Source: Ramlibacter humi (GTDB taxonomy: Bacteria > Pseudomonadota > Gammaproteobacteria > Burkholderiales > Burkholderiaceae_C). From it: DNA of 64,000 nt. Under the pieces are notes generated by a model, which searched no databases, was not told the DNA's origin, and was given only the letters and a program-made list of their open reading frames with translations. The stretch covers positions 372,001-436,000 of the forward strand of contig NZ_SMLK01000002.1 of assembly GCF_004681975.1 (NCBI RefSeq). Reading direction: 5' to 3'. Position 1 is the first letter of the stretch. Each line of letters begins with the position of its first letter. Both the position numbers and the translations under genes were made by a program. Below, in pieces: positions 35,421 through 43,467 of this stretch.

Positions 35421-35435
35421 GCCGGGCTGCCCGGC
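35421..35435 (+). terminator. Hairpin, possible weak terminator after the H-NS gene
   Basis: GCCGGGCTGCCCGGC folds into a 6-bp GC stem with a 3-nt loop, 75 nt after the H-NS stop, followed by GATCATTCTTTCC, a poor T-tract. It may end or pause H-NS transcription. Confidence 0.35.
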
Positions 35436-35491
35436 GATCATTCTTTCCGGGATCGAAGCCTTGGTTGCGATCCCAGCCATGGAGGTTCTTC

Positions 35492-35523
35492 GCCCGGCCG
35501 CGTGCCGGGCGTCTTTCTTTTTT
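35492..35523 (+). terminator. Rho-independent terminator
   Basis: GCCCGGC and GCCGGGC pair as a perfect 7-bp stem around CGCGT, followed by GTCTTTCTTTTTT. This is the strongest terminator in the region. It lies about 150 nt after the H-NS stop, leaving room for a short RNA between 35346 and 35523. Confidence 0.7.
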
Positions 35524-35531
35524 CCTCGGAA

Positions 35532-35549
35532 GCTGACGTGGACGTCAGC
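35532..35549. repeat. Perfect 8-bp inverted repeat (GCTGACGT / ACGTCAGC)
   Basis: GCTGACGT-GG-ACGTCAGC is a perfect palindrome with a 2-nt centre, placed right after the terminator and 34 nt before the preferred start of the following small gene. It could be an operator or a hairpin in the 5' leader that would bury an ATG at 35550. Confidence 0.5.
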
Positions 35550-35582
35550 ATGGCAACCGCTTCCGGCCTTAGGATGAGCTGG

Positions 35583-35921
35583 ATGGGCACCCTGGGATTC
35601 GTCGACACCCTACCGAGCCAGCCGGGCAAGGACAGCCTGGAAGAGGTGTTGGGCCCGATCTGCGGCTACTACCTGGCCTGCTACAGCGTGGAGTCGCTCG
35701 AAGGCTTCTACGGTTACGCCAAGGTGTGCGGTCAGCGTCCCGAATCGGTGTGGGGCGCATCGGCCCAGGCCAAGGTCGTCGCCGGCCCGCTGGGCAGCCC
35801 GGAAGCCGCCATCACAGCGGTGGTGGACGCCGCCACCCTCAAGCTCGCGCGCCGCATCGAGGAGCGCGAGACGCTGCTCTACTCCTGGCGTTCCACCGAG
35901 CCCGGCGCGGCCAGCGCCTGA
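35583..35921 (+). CDS. Hypothetical protein, about 112 aa
   Basis: I do not recognise this gene. From ATG 35583 it encodes 112 residues with no signal peptide or membrane helix; CGYYLACYSVESLEGFYGYAKVC is distinctive and the C-terminus is helical (AAITAVVDAATLKLARRIEE). The pattern of a small alpha/beta protein is typical of Burkholderiales-specific hypotheticals. AGGA 8 nt upstream supports ATG 35583; in-frame ATGs at 35550 and 35574 are alternatives, while earlier in-frame starts fall inside the terminator at 35492-35523 and are rejected. Its 3' end overlaps a possible small antisense gene. Confidence 0.5.
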   Translation: MGTLGFVDTLPSQPGKDSLEEVLGPICGYYLACYSVESLEGFYGYAKVCGQRPESVWGASAQAKVVAGPLGSPEAAITAVVDAATLKLARRIEERETLLYSWRSTEPGAASA

Positions 35922-36034
35922 TCCACGCCTGATTCGTGCGGGCGTGCCGGTTGGCGCGCGGCCACGAAATAGAGCACCGCCCCGAAGGCGGCCAGCGGGG
36001 CCGCGTTGACGAGGACGGCCAACAGGGAATGCAT
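35879..36034 (-). CDS. Possible small membrane protein (51 aa)
   Basis: A 51-residue frame starting at ATG 36034, four bases after the 3' end of tRNA-Leu, with one predicted helix (about residues 3-27) and a polar tail. There is no ribosome-binding site and its end overlaps the 3' end of the convergent hypothetical gene, so it may be a chance frame. It could be transcribed with the tRNA. Confidence 0.25.
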   Translation of the reverse strand: MHSLLAVLVNAAPLAAFGAVLYFVAARQPARPHESGVDQALAAPGSVERQE

Positions 36035-36037
36035 GGG

Positions 36038-36124
36038 TGGTGCCGGAGGCCGGAATCGAACCGGCACGTTGTTGCCAACGGCAGATTTTGAGTCTGCTGC
36101 GTCTACCGATTTCGCCACTCCGGC
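36038..36124 (-). tRNA. tRNA-Leu (anticodon CAA)
   Basis: On the minus strand the sequence starts GCCGGAG at 36124 and pairs with CTCCGGC before A-CCA at the 3' end (36038-36040 encode CCA). The D-arm GGCGAAATCGGTAGACGC, the anticodon arm GCAGA-CTCAAAA-TCTGC with anticodon CAA, a long variable arm CGTTGGCAACAACG (class II tRNA) and the T-arm GCCGGTTCGAATCCGGC are all present. It reads UUG leucine codons. It lies 38 nt from cysM and is transcribed away from it. Confidence 0.97.
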
Positions 36125-36162
36125 AGCGGAAAGGGAGAAAAAAATTATGGCACAGTGCCGCG

Positions 36163-37074
36163 ATGGACCCGCGCACCTACCCGACCATCGAGGACGCCGT
36201 CGGCAAAACGCCGCTCGTCGCGCTGCAGCGCATCGGCGCTGAAGACAACCGAAAGCGCGGCAATGTCATCCTCGGCAAGCTCGAGGGCAACAACCCGGCC
36301 GGCTCGGTGAAGGACCGGCCGGCGCTGTCGATGATCCGGCGCGCGGAGGAGCGCGGCGAGATCAAGCCCGGCGACACGCTGATCGAGGCCACCTCCGGCA
36401 ACACCGGCATCGCGCTGGCCATGGCGGCGGCCATCCGGGGCTACCGCATGGTGCTGATCATGCCGGAGGACCTGTCCATCGAGCGCGCGCAGACGATGAA
36501 GGCTTTCGGCGCCGAGCTGCTGCTCACGCCCAAGAGCGGCGGCATGGAATACGCGCGCGACCTGGCCGAGAACATGCAGCGCGAAGGCAAGGGCCGCGTG
36601 CTGGACCAGTTCGCCAACCCCGACAACCCGCGCATCCACTACGAGACCACGGGCCCCGAGCTGTGGGAGCAGACCGGCGGGCGCATCACGCACTTCGTCA
36701 GCGCGATGGGCACCACCGGCACCATCACCGGCGTGTCGCGTTTCCTGAAGGAGAAGAATCCGAAGGTGCGCATCGTCGGCGCGCAGCCCAACGAAGGCTC
36801 GCGCATCCCCGGCATCCGCAAGTGGCCGCAGGAGTACCTGCCCAAGATCTACGACCCGTCCAACGTCGACGAGACGGTCAACGTGGGCCAGGACGACGCC
36901 GAGGAGATGTGCCGGCGCCTCGCGCGCGAGGAAGGCATCTTCGCCGGCATCTCCGCGGCGGGCGCGCTGTGGGCCGCACTGCAAGTTTCGGCCCAGGTGG
37001 AGAACGCCACCATCGTGTTCGTGGTCTGCGACCGCGGCGACCGCTACCTGTCCACCGGCGTGTTCCCCGCGTGA
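36163..37074 (+). CDS. cysM: Cysteine synthase B
   Basis: A 303-residue PLP enzyme of the O-acetylserine sulfhydrylase family. The PLP lysine lies in NPAGSVKDRPALSMI near residue 45, TSGNTGIALA binds the substrate carboxylate and the glycine loop GTTGTITG holds the phosphate. KWPQEYLPKIYDPSNVDE is typical of CysM rather than CysK. It makes cysteine from O-acetylserine and sulfide or thiosulfate. ATG 36163 is chosen because the frame further upstream crosses the tRNA gene. Its stop overlaps the start of the NUDIX gene as GTGA. Confidence 0.92.
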   Translation: MDPRTYPTIEDAVGKTPLVALQRIGAEDNRKRGNVILGKLEGNNPAGSVKDRPALSMIRRAEERGEIKPGDTLIEATSGNTGIALAMAAAIRGYRMVLIMPEDLSIERAQTMKAFGAELLLTPKSGGMEYARDLAENMQREGKGRVLDQFANPDNPRIHYETTGPELWEQTGGRITHFVSAMGTTGTITGVSRFLKEKNPKVRIVGAQPNEGSRIPGIRKWPQEYLPKIYDPSNVDETVNVGQDDAEEMCRRLAREEGIFAGISAAGALWAALQVSAQVENATIVFVVCDRGDRYLSTGVFPA

Positions 37075-37604
37075 GCGCGGCATTCAAGTTCTGCCCGCAG
37101 TGCGCCACCGCGCTGCAGCCCATCACGCTGATGGAAGACGGCGGCGCGAAGGAGCGCCTGCGCTGCCCGGCTTGCGGCTGGACGCACTGGAACAACCCGA
37201 CGCCGGTGCTGGCCGCGGTGGTGCAGTACCAGGACCGCATCCTGCTGGCGCGCAACGCGGCCTGGCCGGCGAAGATGTACGCGCTGATCACCGGCTTCAT
37301 GGAAGCGGGCGAGACGCCGCAGGAAGGCATCCGGCGCGAGGTGAAGGAAGAGACCAACCTCGACGCGCTGGAAGTCAACCTGATCGGCGTCTACGACTTC
37401 CAGCGCATGAACCAGGTGATCATCGCTTACCACGTGCCGGCCGAAGGCGAGGTGAAGCTCTCGCCCGAGCTGGTGGACTGGCGCCTGTACGAGTACGGCC
37501 AGGTGAAGTGCTGGCCCGCGGGCACGGGCTATGCGCTGGCCGACTGGCTGCGCACCAAGGGCTACGACCCGGAATTCGTGGAGTGGTCGCGGCGCGCCGA
37601 ATGA
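37071..37604 (+). CDS. NUDIX hydrolase with N-terminal zinc ribbon
   Basis: A 177-residue protein. Residues 6-32 carry two Cys-x2-Cys knuckles (FCPQCATAL and RCPACGW), then the NUDIX box GFMEAGETPQEGIRREVKEE near residue 77, with the G-x5-E-x7-RE-x2-EE spacing intact. The layout resembles NudC-like or ADP-ribose hydrolases but is shorter than NudC. It probably cleaves a nucleoside diphosphate derivative. GTG start 37071 overlaps the cysM stop, so the two are co-translated; it converges with rfbC 13 nt downstream. Confidence 0.85.
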   Translation: MSAAFKFCPQCATALQPITLMEDGGAKERLRCPACGWTHWNNPTPVLAAVVQYQDRILLARNAAWPAKMYALITGFMEAGETPQEGIRREVKEETNLDALEVNLIGVYDFQRMNQVIIAYHVPAEGEVKLSPELVDWRLYEYGQVKCWPAGTGYALADWLRTKGYDPEFVEWSRRAE

Positions 37605-37617
37605 GGCGCGCGCCGCT

Positions 37618-38169
37618 TCAGTCGTAGAACGCGGCCTCGTCCCAGCGCGGCGCGGCCTGGTCCTTGGCCGAAAGCGCGGGCGTTCCGATCTCTTCTAGCG
37701 GCCACTGCACGCCCACGTGCGGGTCGTTCCATGCCAGCGCCTTCTCGTCAGCCGGCTGGTAGAAGTCGGTGGTCTTGTAGAGGAAGTCGGCGCGTTCGGA
37801 CAGCACGACGAAACCGTGCGCGAAGCCGGGCGGCACCCAGAGCTGGCGATGGTTCTCGGCCGAGAGCTCCACGCCCTCCCACTGCCCGAAGCGCGGCGAT
37901 GACTTGCGCATGTCCACCGCGACGTCGAACACCCGCCCGCTGGTCACGCGCACCAGCTTGCCCTGCGGCTGGGTCAGCTGGTAGTGCAGGCCGCGCAGCA
38001 CGCCACGCGCCGAGCGCGAATGGTTGTCCTGCACGAAGGCGACCGGCCGGCCCACCGCTTCGTCGAACGCGCGCTGGTTCCAGCTTTCCAGGAAGAAGCC
38101 GCGCTCGTCGCCGAACACGCGCGGCTCGATGACCAGCACCTCGGGAAGACGGGTGGGCGTGACCTTCAT
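37618..38169 (-). CDS. rfbC: dTDP-4-dehydrorhamnose 3,5-epimerase
   Basis: A 183-residue cupin-fold epimerase of RmlC type. The catalytic base is His62 in LRGLHYQ and the acid is Tyr131 in LYKTTDFY; QDNHSRSARGVLRG and VPPGFAHGFVVLS are diagnostic. It performs the third step of dTDP-L-rhamnose synthesis, epimerising C3 and C5 of the 4-keto sugar. Last gene of the leftward rfbBDAC operon, 7 nt after rfbA. Confidence 0.95.
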   Translation of the reverse strand: MKVTPTRLPEVLVIEPRVFGDERGFFLESWNQRAFDEAVGRPVAFVQDNHSRSARGVLRGLHYQLTQPQGKLVRVTSGRVFDVAVDMRKSSPRFGQWEGVELSAENHRQLWVPPGFAHGFVVLSERADFLYKTTDFYQPADEKALAWNDPHVGVQWPLEEIGTPALSAKDQAAPRWDEAAFYD

Positions 38170-38176
38170 GGCGCGC

Positions 38177-39064
38177 TCAGCCTTTCAGCAGGCCGTGCAA
38201 GTAGTTGCCGTAGCTGCTCTTGCCCAGCGGCTCGGCCAGCGTCACCAGCTGCGAGTCGCTGATCCAGCCGCTGCGCCAGGCGATCTCCTCGGGGCAGGCG
38301 ACCTTCAGGCCCTGGCGCTGCTCCAGCGTGTGGATGAACTGCGTCGCTTCCAGCAGCGATTCGTGCGTGCCGGTGTCCAGCCAGGCGAAGCCGCGGCCCA
38401 TGGTCTGCACGTGCAGCCGGCCTTGCGCCAGGTAGTGCTGGTTGACGCTGGTGATCTCCAGTTCGCCGCGCGCGGAAGGTTTCACGGCGGCGGCGACGTC
38501 GCACACGTCGGCGTCGTAAAAGTACAGGCCCGTGACCGCGCAGCTGCTCTTGGGCTGCGCGGGCTTCTCCTCGATGGAGGTGGCGCGGCCTTGCGCATCG
38601 AAGGCGACCACGCCGTAGCGTTCCGGATCACGCACGTGGTAGGCGAACACGGTGGCGCCTTCGGGCTCGTCGTTCGCGTCCCTCAGCAGCTTCACCAGGT
38701 CGTGGCCGTAGAAGATGTTGTCGCCCAGCACCAGCGCGCTGGGGGCGCCGCCGATGAACTGCCGGCCGATGATGAACGCCTGCGCCAGGCCTTCGGGGCG
38801 AGGCTGCACGGCATACGACAGGTTCATGCCCCACTGCGAGCCGTCGCCCAGCAGCTGCTCGAACCGCGGCGTGTCCTGCGGCGTGCTGATCACCAGCACA
38901 TCGCGGATGCCCGCCAGCATCAGCGTGGCCAGCGGGTAATAGATCATCGGTTTGTCGAACACCGGCAGCAGCTGCTTGCTGATGGCCAGCGTGGCCGGGT
39001 GCAAGCGCGTGCCGGCGCCGCCGGCCAGGATGATGCCCTTGCGGGCGGGGGGGGTCACGGGCAT
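38177..39064 (-). CDS. rfbA: Glucose-1-phosphate thymidylyltransferase
   Basis: A 295-residue nucleotidyltransferase of RmlA type: signature [16 protein letters not shown] near residue 10, [28 protein letters not shown] and [13 protein letters not shown]. It makes dTDP-glucose from dTTP and glucose-1-phosphate, the first step of dTDP-rhamnose synthesis. ATG 39064 starts 1 nt after the rfbD stop; the longer in-frame extension lies within rfbD and is rejected. Confidence 0.95.
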   Translation of the reverse strand: MPVTPPARKGIILAGGAGTRLHPATLAISKQLLPVFDKPMIYYPLATLMLAGIRDVLVISTPQDTPRFEQLLGDGSQWGMNLSYAVQPRPEGLAQAFIIGRQFIGGAPSALVLGDNIFYGHDLVKLLRDANDEPEGATVFAYHVRDPERYGVVAFDAQGRATSIEEKPAQPKSSCAVTGLYFYDADVCDVAAAVKPSARGELEITSVNQHYLAQGRLHVQTMGRGFAWLDTGTHESLLEATQFIHTLEQRQGLKVACPEEIAWRSGWISDSQLVTLAEPLGKSSYGNYLHGLLKG

Positions 39065-39065
39065 G

Positions 39066-39986
39066 TCAGGCGGTTGCGGGGAATTGGCGGGCCAGCTCGG
39101 CGACGACGGCGCGAACGCCATCCTGCCACGGCGGCAGGGCCAGCTGGAAGGTCTCGCGCAGGCGTTCGGTGTCCAGCCGCGAGTTCTTGGGCCGCGTGGC
39201 GCGGACCGGGTAGGCGGAAGAGGGGATGGGCCGCACGTTCTCCGGCGTGCAGCGCAGCGCCAGGCCTTGCGCGCGCGCTTCGCGCACGACGAGCTGCGCG
39301 TACTCGTGCCAGTTGGTGAATCCGGTGGGCGCGACGTGGTACAGGCCCGCGAACGCCTGCGGCTCGCCGGCGGAACGGACCGTGCGCAGTGCATGCGCGG
39401 TGACGTCAGCCAGCAGCGCGGCGCGCGTGGGCGCGCCCCACTGGTCGGCGACGACGGTGAGCTCGTCGCGCGCCATCGCGGCCTTCAGGATGCTGCGTGC
39501 GAAGTTGTTGCCCCAGCTGTCGAACACCCAGCTGGTGCGGAACACCAGGTGCCGCGGATTGCCGTGCTGCACGGCCTGGTCGCCGGCCAGCTTGCTGCGG
39601 CCGTACGCGCCGAGCGGGCCGGTGGCATCGGATTCGCGCCAGGGACGCTCGCCCTGGCCGTCGTACACGTAGTCGCTGGAGAAATGCACCAGCCAGGCGC
39701 CGTTGCGCGCGCTGGCCGCGGCGAGCGCTTCGCAGGCATGCGCGTTCACCGCGAAGGCGCCGGCTTCGTCGTCCTCGGCCTTGTCGACGGCCGTGTAGGC
39801 GGCGGCATTGACCACGGCGTCCGGCGCCACCGCATCGACCGTGGCCTGCAAGCCCCTCGCGTCGCGCAGGTCACCGCAGAGCGCGCCGCCCGCTTTCGCC
39901 GGCGCGACGACTTCGCCCAGCAGCGACAGGCTGCGGCGCAACTGCCAGCCGACCTGGCCGTCGCCGCCGAACAGCAGGATCTTCAT
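39066..39986 (-). CDS. rfbD: dTDP-4-dehydrorhamnose reductase
   Basis: A 306-residue SDR of RmlD type: NAD(P)-binding [29 protein letters not shown], the [11 protein letters not shown] segment and the catalytic Tyr-x3-Lys in [11 protein letters not shown]. It reduces the 4-keto group to give dTDP-L-rhamnose. Start overlaps the rfbB stop as ATGA, indicating coupled translation. Confidence 0.95.
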   Translation of the reverse strand: MKILLFGGDGQVGWQLRRSLSLLGEVVAPAKAGGALCGDLRDARGLQATVDAVAPDAVVNAAAYTAVDKAEDDEAGAFAVNAHACEALAAASARNGAWLVHFSSDYVYDGQGERPWRESDATGPLGAYGRSKLAGDQAVQHGNPRHLVFRTSWVFDSWGNNFARSILKAAMARDELTVVADQWGAPTRAALLADVTAHALRTVRSAGEPQAFAGLYHVAPTGFTNWHEYAQLVVREARAQGLALRCTPENVRPIPSSAYPVRATRPKNSRLDTERLRETFQLALPPWQDGVRAVVAELARQFPATA

Positions 39987-41044
39987 GCCGCGTGCGCCGT
40001 GCCGTACTGCTGCGCCACCCAGTGGCGGTAGGCGCCGCTGGTGACCGATTCCACCCACTCGTCGTTGGCCAGGTACCACTGCACGGTTTCGCGCATCCCT
40101 TGCTCGAAACCCATGGCCGGCTTCCAGCCGAGCTGCGTGGCGATCTTCGTGTCGTCGATGGCGTACCGCCGGTCGTGCCCGGGGCGGTCCTTGACGTGCT
40201 GGATGAGATCGGCGTGGCGCGTGCCCGGCTGCGCCTCGTCCAGCACGCGGCACAGGGTGTGCACCACCTCCAGGTTGGCTTTCTCGGAGCGTCCGCCGAT
40301 GTTGTACGTCTCACCCGGCTGGCCGCGATCGAGCACCGCGCGCAGCGCCGAGCAATGGTCGCTCACGTGCAGCCAGTCGCGCACCTGCTGCCCGTCGCCG
40401 TACACGGGCAGGGGCTTGCCCGCTCGGGCGTTGTGGATCATCAGGGGGATCAGCTTCTCCGGGAACTGCCGCGGCCCGTAGTTGTTGGAGCAGTTGGTCG
40501 TGATGACCGGCAGCTTGAACGTGTGGTGCCAGGCGCGGGCGAAATGGTCGGCCGCCGCCTTCGACGCCGAGTACGGGCTGTTCGGCTGGTACTGGTGCTG
40601 CTCGGTGAACGCCGGCTCGCCGGGGGCGAGCGAGCCGAAGACCTCGTCCGTGGAGACGTTCACGAACCGGAAGGCCGCCGCTTCGCCGGGCGGCAGCTGC
40701 CGCCAGTATTCATGGGCCGCCTCCAGCAGGCGGGTGGTGCCCACGACGTTGGTCTGGATGAAAGCCTGAGGACCGGCGATGGATCGGTCGACGTGGCTCT
40801 CCGCCGCGAAGTGCACGATGGCGCGCGGGCGGTGCGTGCGCAGCAACCCGGCCACCAGCGCACCGTCCCCGATGTCGCCGCGGACGAACACGTAGTGCGG
40901 GTTGGATTCCAGTGACCGCAGGTTGCCCGGATGACCGGCATAGGTCAGCAGGTCCAGGTTGACCACGGGGCCGAGGCCAAGCCCCAGCCAATCGAGGATG
41001 AAGGCGGATCCGATGAACCCGCAGCCGCCGGTGACGAGAATCAT
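39983..41044 (-). CDS. rfbB: dTDP-glucose 4,6-dehydratase
   Basis: A 353-residue extended SDR of RmlB type: VTGGCGFIGSAFILDWL at the N-terminus, HFAAESHVDRSI, STDEVFGSL (catalytic Asp-Glu) and YSASKAAADHF (Tyr-x3-Lys). It converts dTDP-glucose to the 4-keto-6-deoxy sugar. First gene of rfbBDAC, about 100 nt from the divergent TusA-like gene. ATG 41044 matches the family N-terminus; the frame extends upstream but without support. Confidence 0.95.
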   Translation of the reverse strand: MILVTGGCGFIGSAFILDWLGLGLGPVVNLDLLTYAGHPGNLRSLESNPHYVFVRGDIGDGALVAGLLRTHRPRAIVHFAAESHVDRSIAGPQAFIQTNVVGTTRLLEAAHEYWRQLPPGEAAAFRFVNVSTDEVFGSLAPGEPAFTEQHQYQPNSPYSASKAAADHFARAWHHTFKLPVITTNCSNNYGPRQFPEKLIPLMIHNARAGKPLPVYGDGQQVRDWLHVSDHCSALRAVLDRGQPGETYNIGGRSEKANLEVVHTLCRVLDEAQPGTRHADLIQHVKDRPGHDRRYAIDDTKIATQLGWKPAMGFEQGMRETVQWYLANDEWVESVTSGAYRHWVAQQYGTAHAA

Positions 41045-41102
41045 GGCAAGAAGCGCTTTGAGAAAAGTCCCCAACAATAGCAAACCGGCTTGCCCGGCCC
41101 GC

Positions 41103-41129
41103 GTGACATCGTTCCGCCCGGCCTAGAAT
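41103..41129 (+). promoter_or_regulatory. Possible promoter of the TusA-like gene
   Basis: TAGAAT at 41124-41129 with GTGACA at 41103-41108 (15-nt spacing, shorter than optimal). It lies 24 nt before the ATG at 41154 in the region divergent from rfbB. Confidence 0.4.
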
Positions 41130-41153
41130 CGCCCGGACCTTCCGGGACACCCC

Positions 41154-41381
41154 ATGAACATCGACAAGGAAATCGATACCCGCGGCCTGAACTGCCCGCT
41201 GCCCATCCTGCGCGCCAAGAAGGCGCTGACGGACATGCAGTCCGGGCAGTTGCTGAAGGTGGTGGCGACCGACCCCGGGTCGGTGCGCGATTTCCAGGCG
41301 TTCTCGCGCCAGACCGGCAATGAGCTGGTCGACCAGTCCGAGCAGGGCGAGGAGTTCATCCACGTGCTGCGCCGCCGCTGA
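41154..41381 (+). CDS. TusA-family sulfurtransferase
   Basis: A 75-residue SirA/TusA-fold protein. The motif DTRGLNCPLPILRAKKAL contains the active cysteine (residue 14) in the Cys-Pro-x-Pro arrangement that carries persulfide. In E. coli TusA relays sulfur for tRNA 2-thiouridine and molybdopterin synthesis; whether this copy does the same is inference. Single gene ended by the terminator at 41406. Confidence 0.85.
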   Translation: MNIDKEIDTRGLNCPLPILRAKKALTDMQSGQLLKVVATDPGSVRDFQAFSRQTGNELVDQSEQGEEFIHVLRRR

Positions 41382-41405
41382 ACGCCGGCCGCGCGGAAAG
41401 ACGAA

Positions 41406-41428
41406 GGCGCCCCGCGGGGCGCCTTTTT
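41406..41428. terminator. Bidirectional Rho-independent terminator
   Basis: GGCGCCCC-GC-GGGGCGCC forms an almost perfect stem followed by TTTTT on the plus strand; on the minus strand TTCGTCTTTC follows. It separates the convergent TusA-like and galU genes and probably serves both. Confidence 0.8.
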
Positions 41429-41447
41429 CGTGCCGGAACGGCCGGCC

Positions 41448-42335
41448 TCAGAGCTTCAGGCCCTTGATGTATTCGCGCAGGCCCGGCCCCAGCTGCGGGT
41501 GCTTGAGCGCGAAGTCCACGGTGGCTTCCAGGAAGCCGTCCTTGGCGCCGCAGTCGTAGCGGCGGCCTTCGTACAGGAAGGCGTGCACGCCTTCGGCGTC
41601 CATCAGCCGCGCGATGCCGTCGGTCAGCTGGATCTCGCCGCCCGCACCCTTGGGGTTGGTGCGGATCATGTCGAACACCCCGGGCGTCAGGATGTAGCGG
41701 CCGGCCACGCCCATGCGCGAGGGCGCGGCGTCGGGATCGGGCTTCTCCACCATGCGGTCCACCCTGGTGAGCCGCTCGCCGGCCGGCTGGCCGGCCACGA
41801 TGCCGTAGCGCTTGACGTGTTCGCGCGGCACTTCCTGCACCGCCAGGATGCAGGTGGGCGTCTTCTCGAACTGCCGCACCATCTGCGTCAGCACGTTCGG
41901 CCCGCCGGGGTTGCCGATCATCAGGTCGTCGGGCAGCAGCACGGCGAACGGTTCGTCGCCCACGATGGGCGCGGCGCAGAGCACCGCGTGGCCCAGGCCC
42001 AGCGCCCTGGGCTGGCGCACGAACGAGAAGGACATGTCGGCCGGGGTGATCGAGCGCACGACCTGCAGCAGCTCGGTCTTCCTGCCGGCTTCCAGCTCGG
42101 TTTCCAGGTCGGGCGACAGGTCGAAGTGGTCCTCGATGGCGCGCTTGGTGCGGCCGGTGACGAACACCATGTGCCGGATGCCGGCCTCGTACGCTTCCTC
42201 GACCGCGTACTGGATCAGGGGGCGGTCCACCACCGGCAGCATCTCTTTCGGGATCGCCTTGGTGGCCGGCAGGAAGCGCGTCCCCAGCCCTGCTACGGGG
42301 AAGACGGCCTTGTTGATCCTCGTGACATTTTTCAT
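41448..42335 (-). CDS. galU: UTP-glucose-1-phosphate uridylyltransferase
   Basis: A 295-residue nucleotidyltransferase with the GalU signature KAVFPVAGLGTRFLPATK and IPKEMLPVVDRPLIQY, then RQPRALGLGHAVLCA and KPDPDAAPSRMGVAGRYIL. It makes UDP-glucose, feeding UDP-sugars for lipopolysaccharide and exopolysaccharide. It stands alone between a terminator and a divergent dehydrogenase-like gene. Confidence 0.95.
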   Translation of the reverse strand: MKNVTRINKAVFPVAGLGTRFLPATKAIPKEMLPVVDRPLIQYAVEEAYEAGIRHMVFVTGRTKRAIEDHFDLSPDLETELEAGRKTELLQVVRSITPADMSFSFVRQPRALGLGHAVLCAAPIVGDEPFAVLLPDDLMIGNPGGPNVLTQMVRQFEKTPTCILAVQEVPREHVKRYGIVAGQPAGERLTRVDRMVEKPDPDAAPSRMGVAGRYILTPGVFDMIRTNPKGAGGEIQLTDGIARLMDAEGVHAFLYEGRRYDCGAKDGFLEATVDFALKHPQLGPGLREYIKGLKL

Positions 42336-42441
42336 CGACTGGAAAGAGGTTCTTGGTTAAAGTCCGCGAAGTTTTTCACGAGGCAGCCGTACCTCATCTT
42401 CCCGCCGGCTGATCTCCCTGTCGGACAAGGGCGCAAATCGG

Positions 42442-43455
42442 GTGGACATCTTACTGGTCGAACGGCTCGTCCCCGAAGCGCTTTCGTGGCTGCAGGAGCG
42501 CCACAGCATCGAGCTGCGGCCCGACTTGGCGGCCGACCCCAGCTCCCTGCGCAAGGCGGTCTACAAGGCCGAGGCCGTCGTGCTGCCGCGCAAGGTGGTG
42601 GTCACCCGGGAATTCCTCGACTTCGCGCCGCGCCTGCGGGCCGTCGCCCGCATGCACGTGGGCACCGACAACACCGACCTGGAAGCCTGCCGCGAGCGCG
42701 ACGTGCGCGTCATCCACGCCAGCACCGCCAACGTCCGCTCCAACGCCGAGTACCTGCTCGCGTCCATCCTGGCGCTGTACCGCCGCGGCATCGGCTCGGC
42801 GCTGGCCGGCGACCGCCACGCGGAAGTGCGGCTCGGCCGCGAACTGCACAACAGCGTCGTCGGCATCCTGGGGCTGGCGCCCACCGCGCACACGCTGGCG
42901 CTGATGCTGCATGCGCTGGGCGTCCGCCTCATCGGCTACGACCCCGCGGTGCACCACACGGCGCCCATCTGGTCGCGCCTGAACATCCAGCCGGTCGGGC
43001 TGCAGGAGCTGATGGCGCAGTCGGACGCGGTGACGGTGCAGGTGATGTACGCGTCGCGCTACCAGAACTTCATCAACGACAAGCTGCTGGCGTATTGCAA
43101 GCCCGGGCAGGTGTGGGTGGGCATCAGCCGTTCGCAGCTGTTCGACGTCAATGCCTTCGCGCGTGCGCTGAACGACGGCCGCATCGAGGCCGCCATGCTC
43201 GATGGCGCCGAGTCCGGCTTCGCGTCGAAGGGCTCGCCGCTGCACGAGTGCCAGAACCTCTTCCTCACGCCGCGCCTGGGTTCGCACACGCGCGAAGCGC
43301 GGCTGCGCGCCAGCTGGTACGTGGTGCACCGCCTGCACGAAACGCTGTCGGCGCCCAGGTCAGGGCACTACGAACAGGTGCCCACGGGGCTGATGGACCT
43401 GGAAGGCGGCGGGTCGCCGCGTGCGTCCGCGGACCCCGTCTTCATCATCCGGTGA
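42442..43455 (+). CDS. D-2-hydroxyacid dehydrogenase-like protein with altered active site
   Basis: A 337-residue protein of the SerA/2-hydroxyacid dehydrogenase family. The N-terminal substrate domain is recognisable (ARMHVGTDNTDLEACRERD, ASTANVRSNAEY). The NAD turn reads GILGLAPTAHTLA instead of the usual G-x-G-x2-G, with Ala at the second and third Gly. The catalytic Arg is kept (GISRSQ), but the histidine motif TPH is TPR (FLTPRLGSHT). Either it is a specialised enzyme or a non-catalytic relative. GTG 42442 is the start. The last 30 residues form an unusual tail (GLMDLEGGGSPR). Confidence 0.7.
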   Translation: MDILLVERLVPEALSWLQERHSIELRPDLAADPSSLRKAVYKAEAVVLPRKVVVTREFLDFAPRLRAVARMHVGTDNTDLEACRERDVRVIHASTANVRSNAEYLLASILALYRRGIGSALAGDRHAEVRLGRELHNSVVGILGLAPTAHTLALMLHALGVRLIGYDPAVHHTAPIWSRLNIQPVGLQELMAQSDAVTVQVMYASRYQNFINDKLLAYCKPGQVWVGISRSQLFDVNAFARALNDGRIEAAMLDGAESGFASKGSPLHECQNLFLTPRLGSHTREARLRASWYVVHRLHETLSAPRSGHYEQVPTGLMDLEGGGSPRASADPVFIIR

Positions 43456-43467
43456 AGACGCCGGGGC

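Noticed and set aside
35502-35582. Earlier starts for the hypothetical gene at 35583
   Set aside because: In-frame starts at 35502 and 35538 fall inside or right next to the terminator and palindrome and have no ribosome-binding site.
36038-36124. tRNA-Leu as an integration site for a genomic island
   Set aside because: No integrase, no direct repeat of the tRNA end and no cargo region was seen on either side; the neighbours are housekeeping genes.
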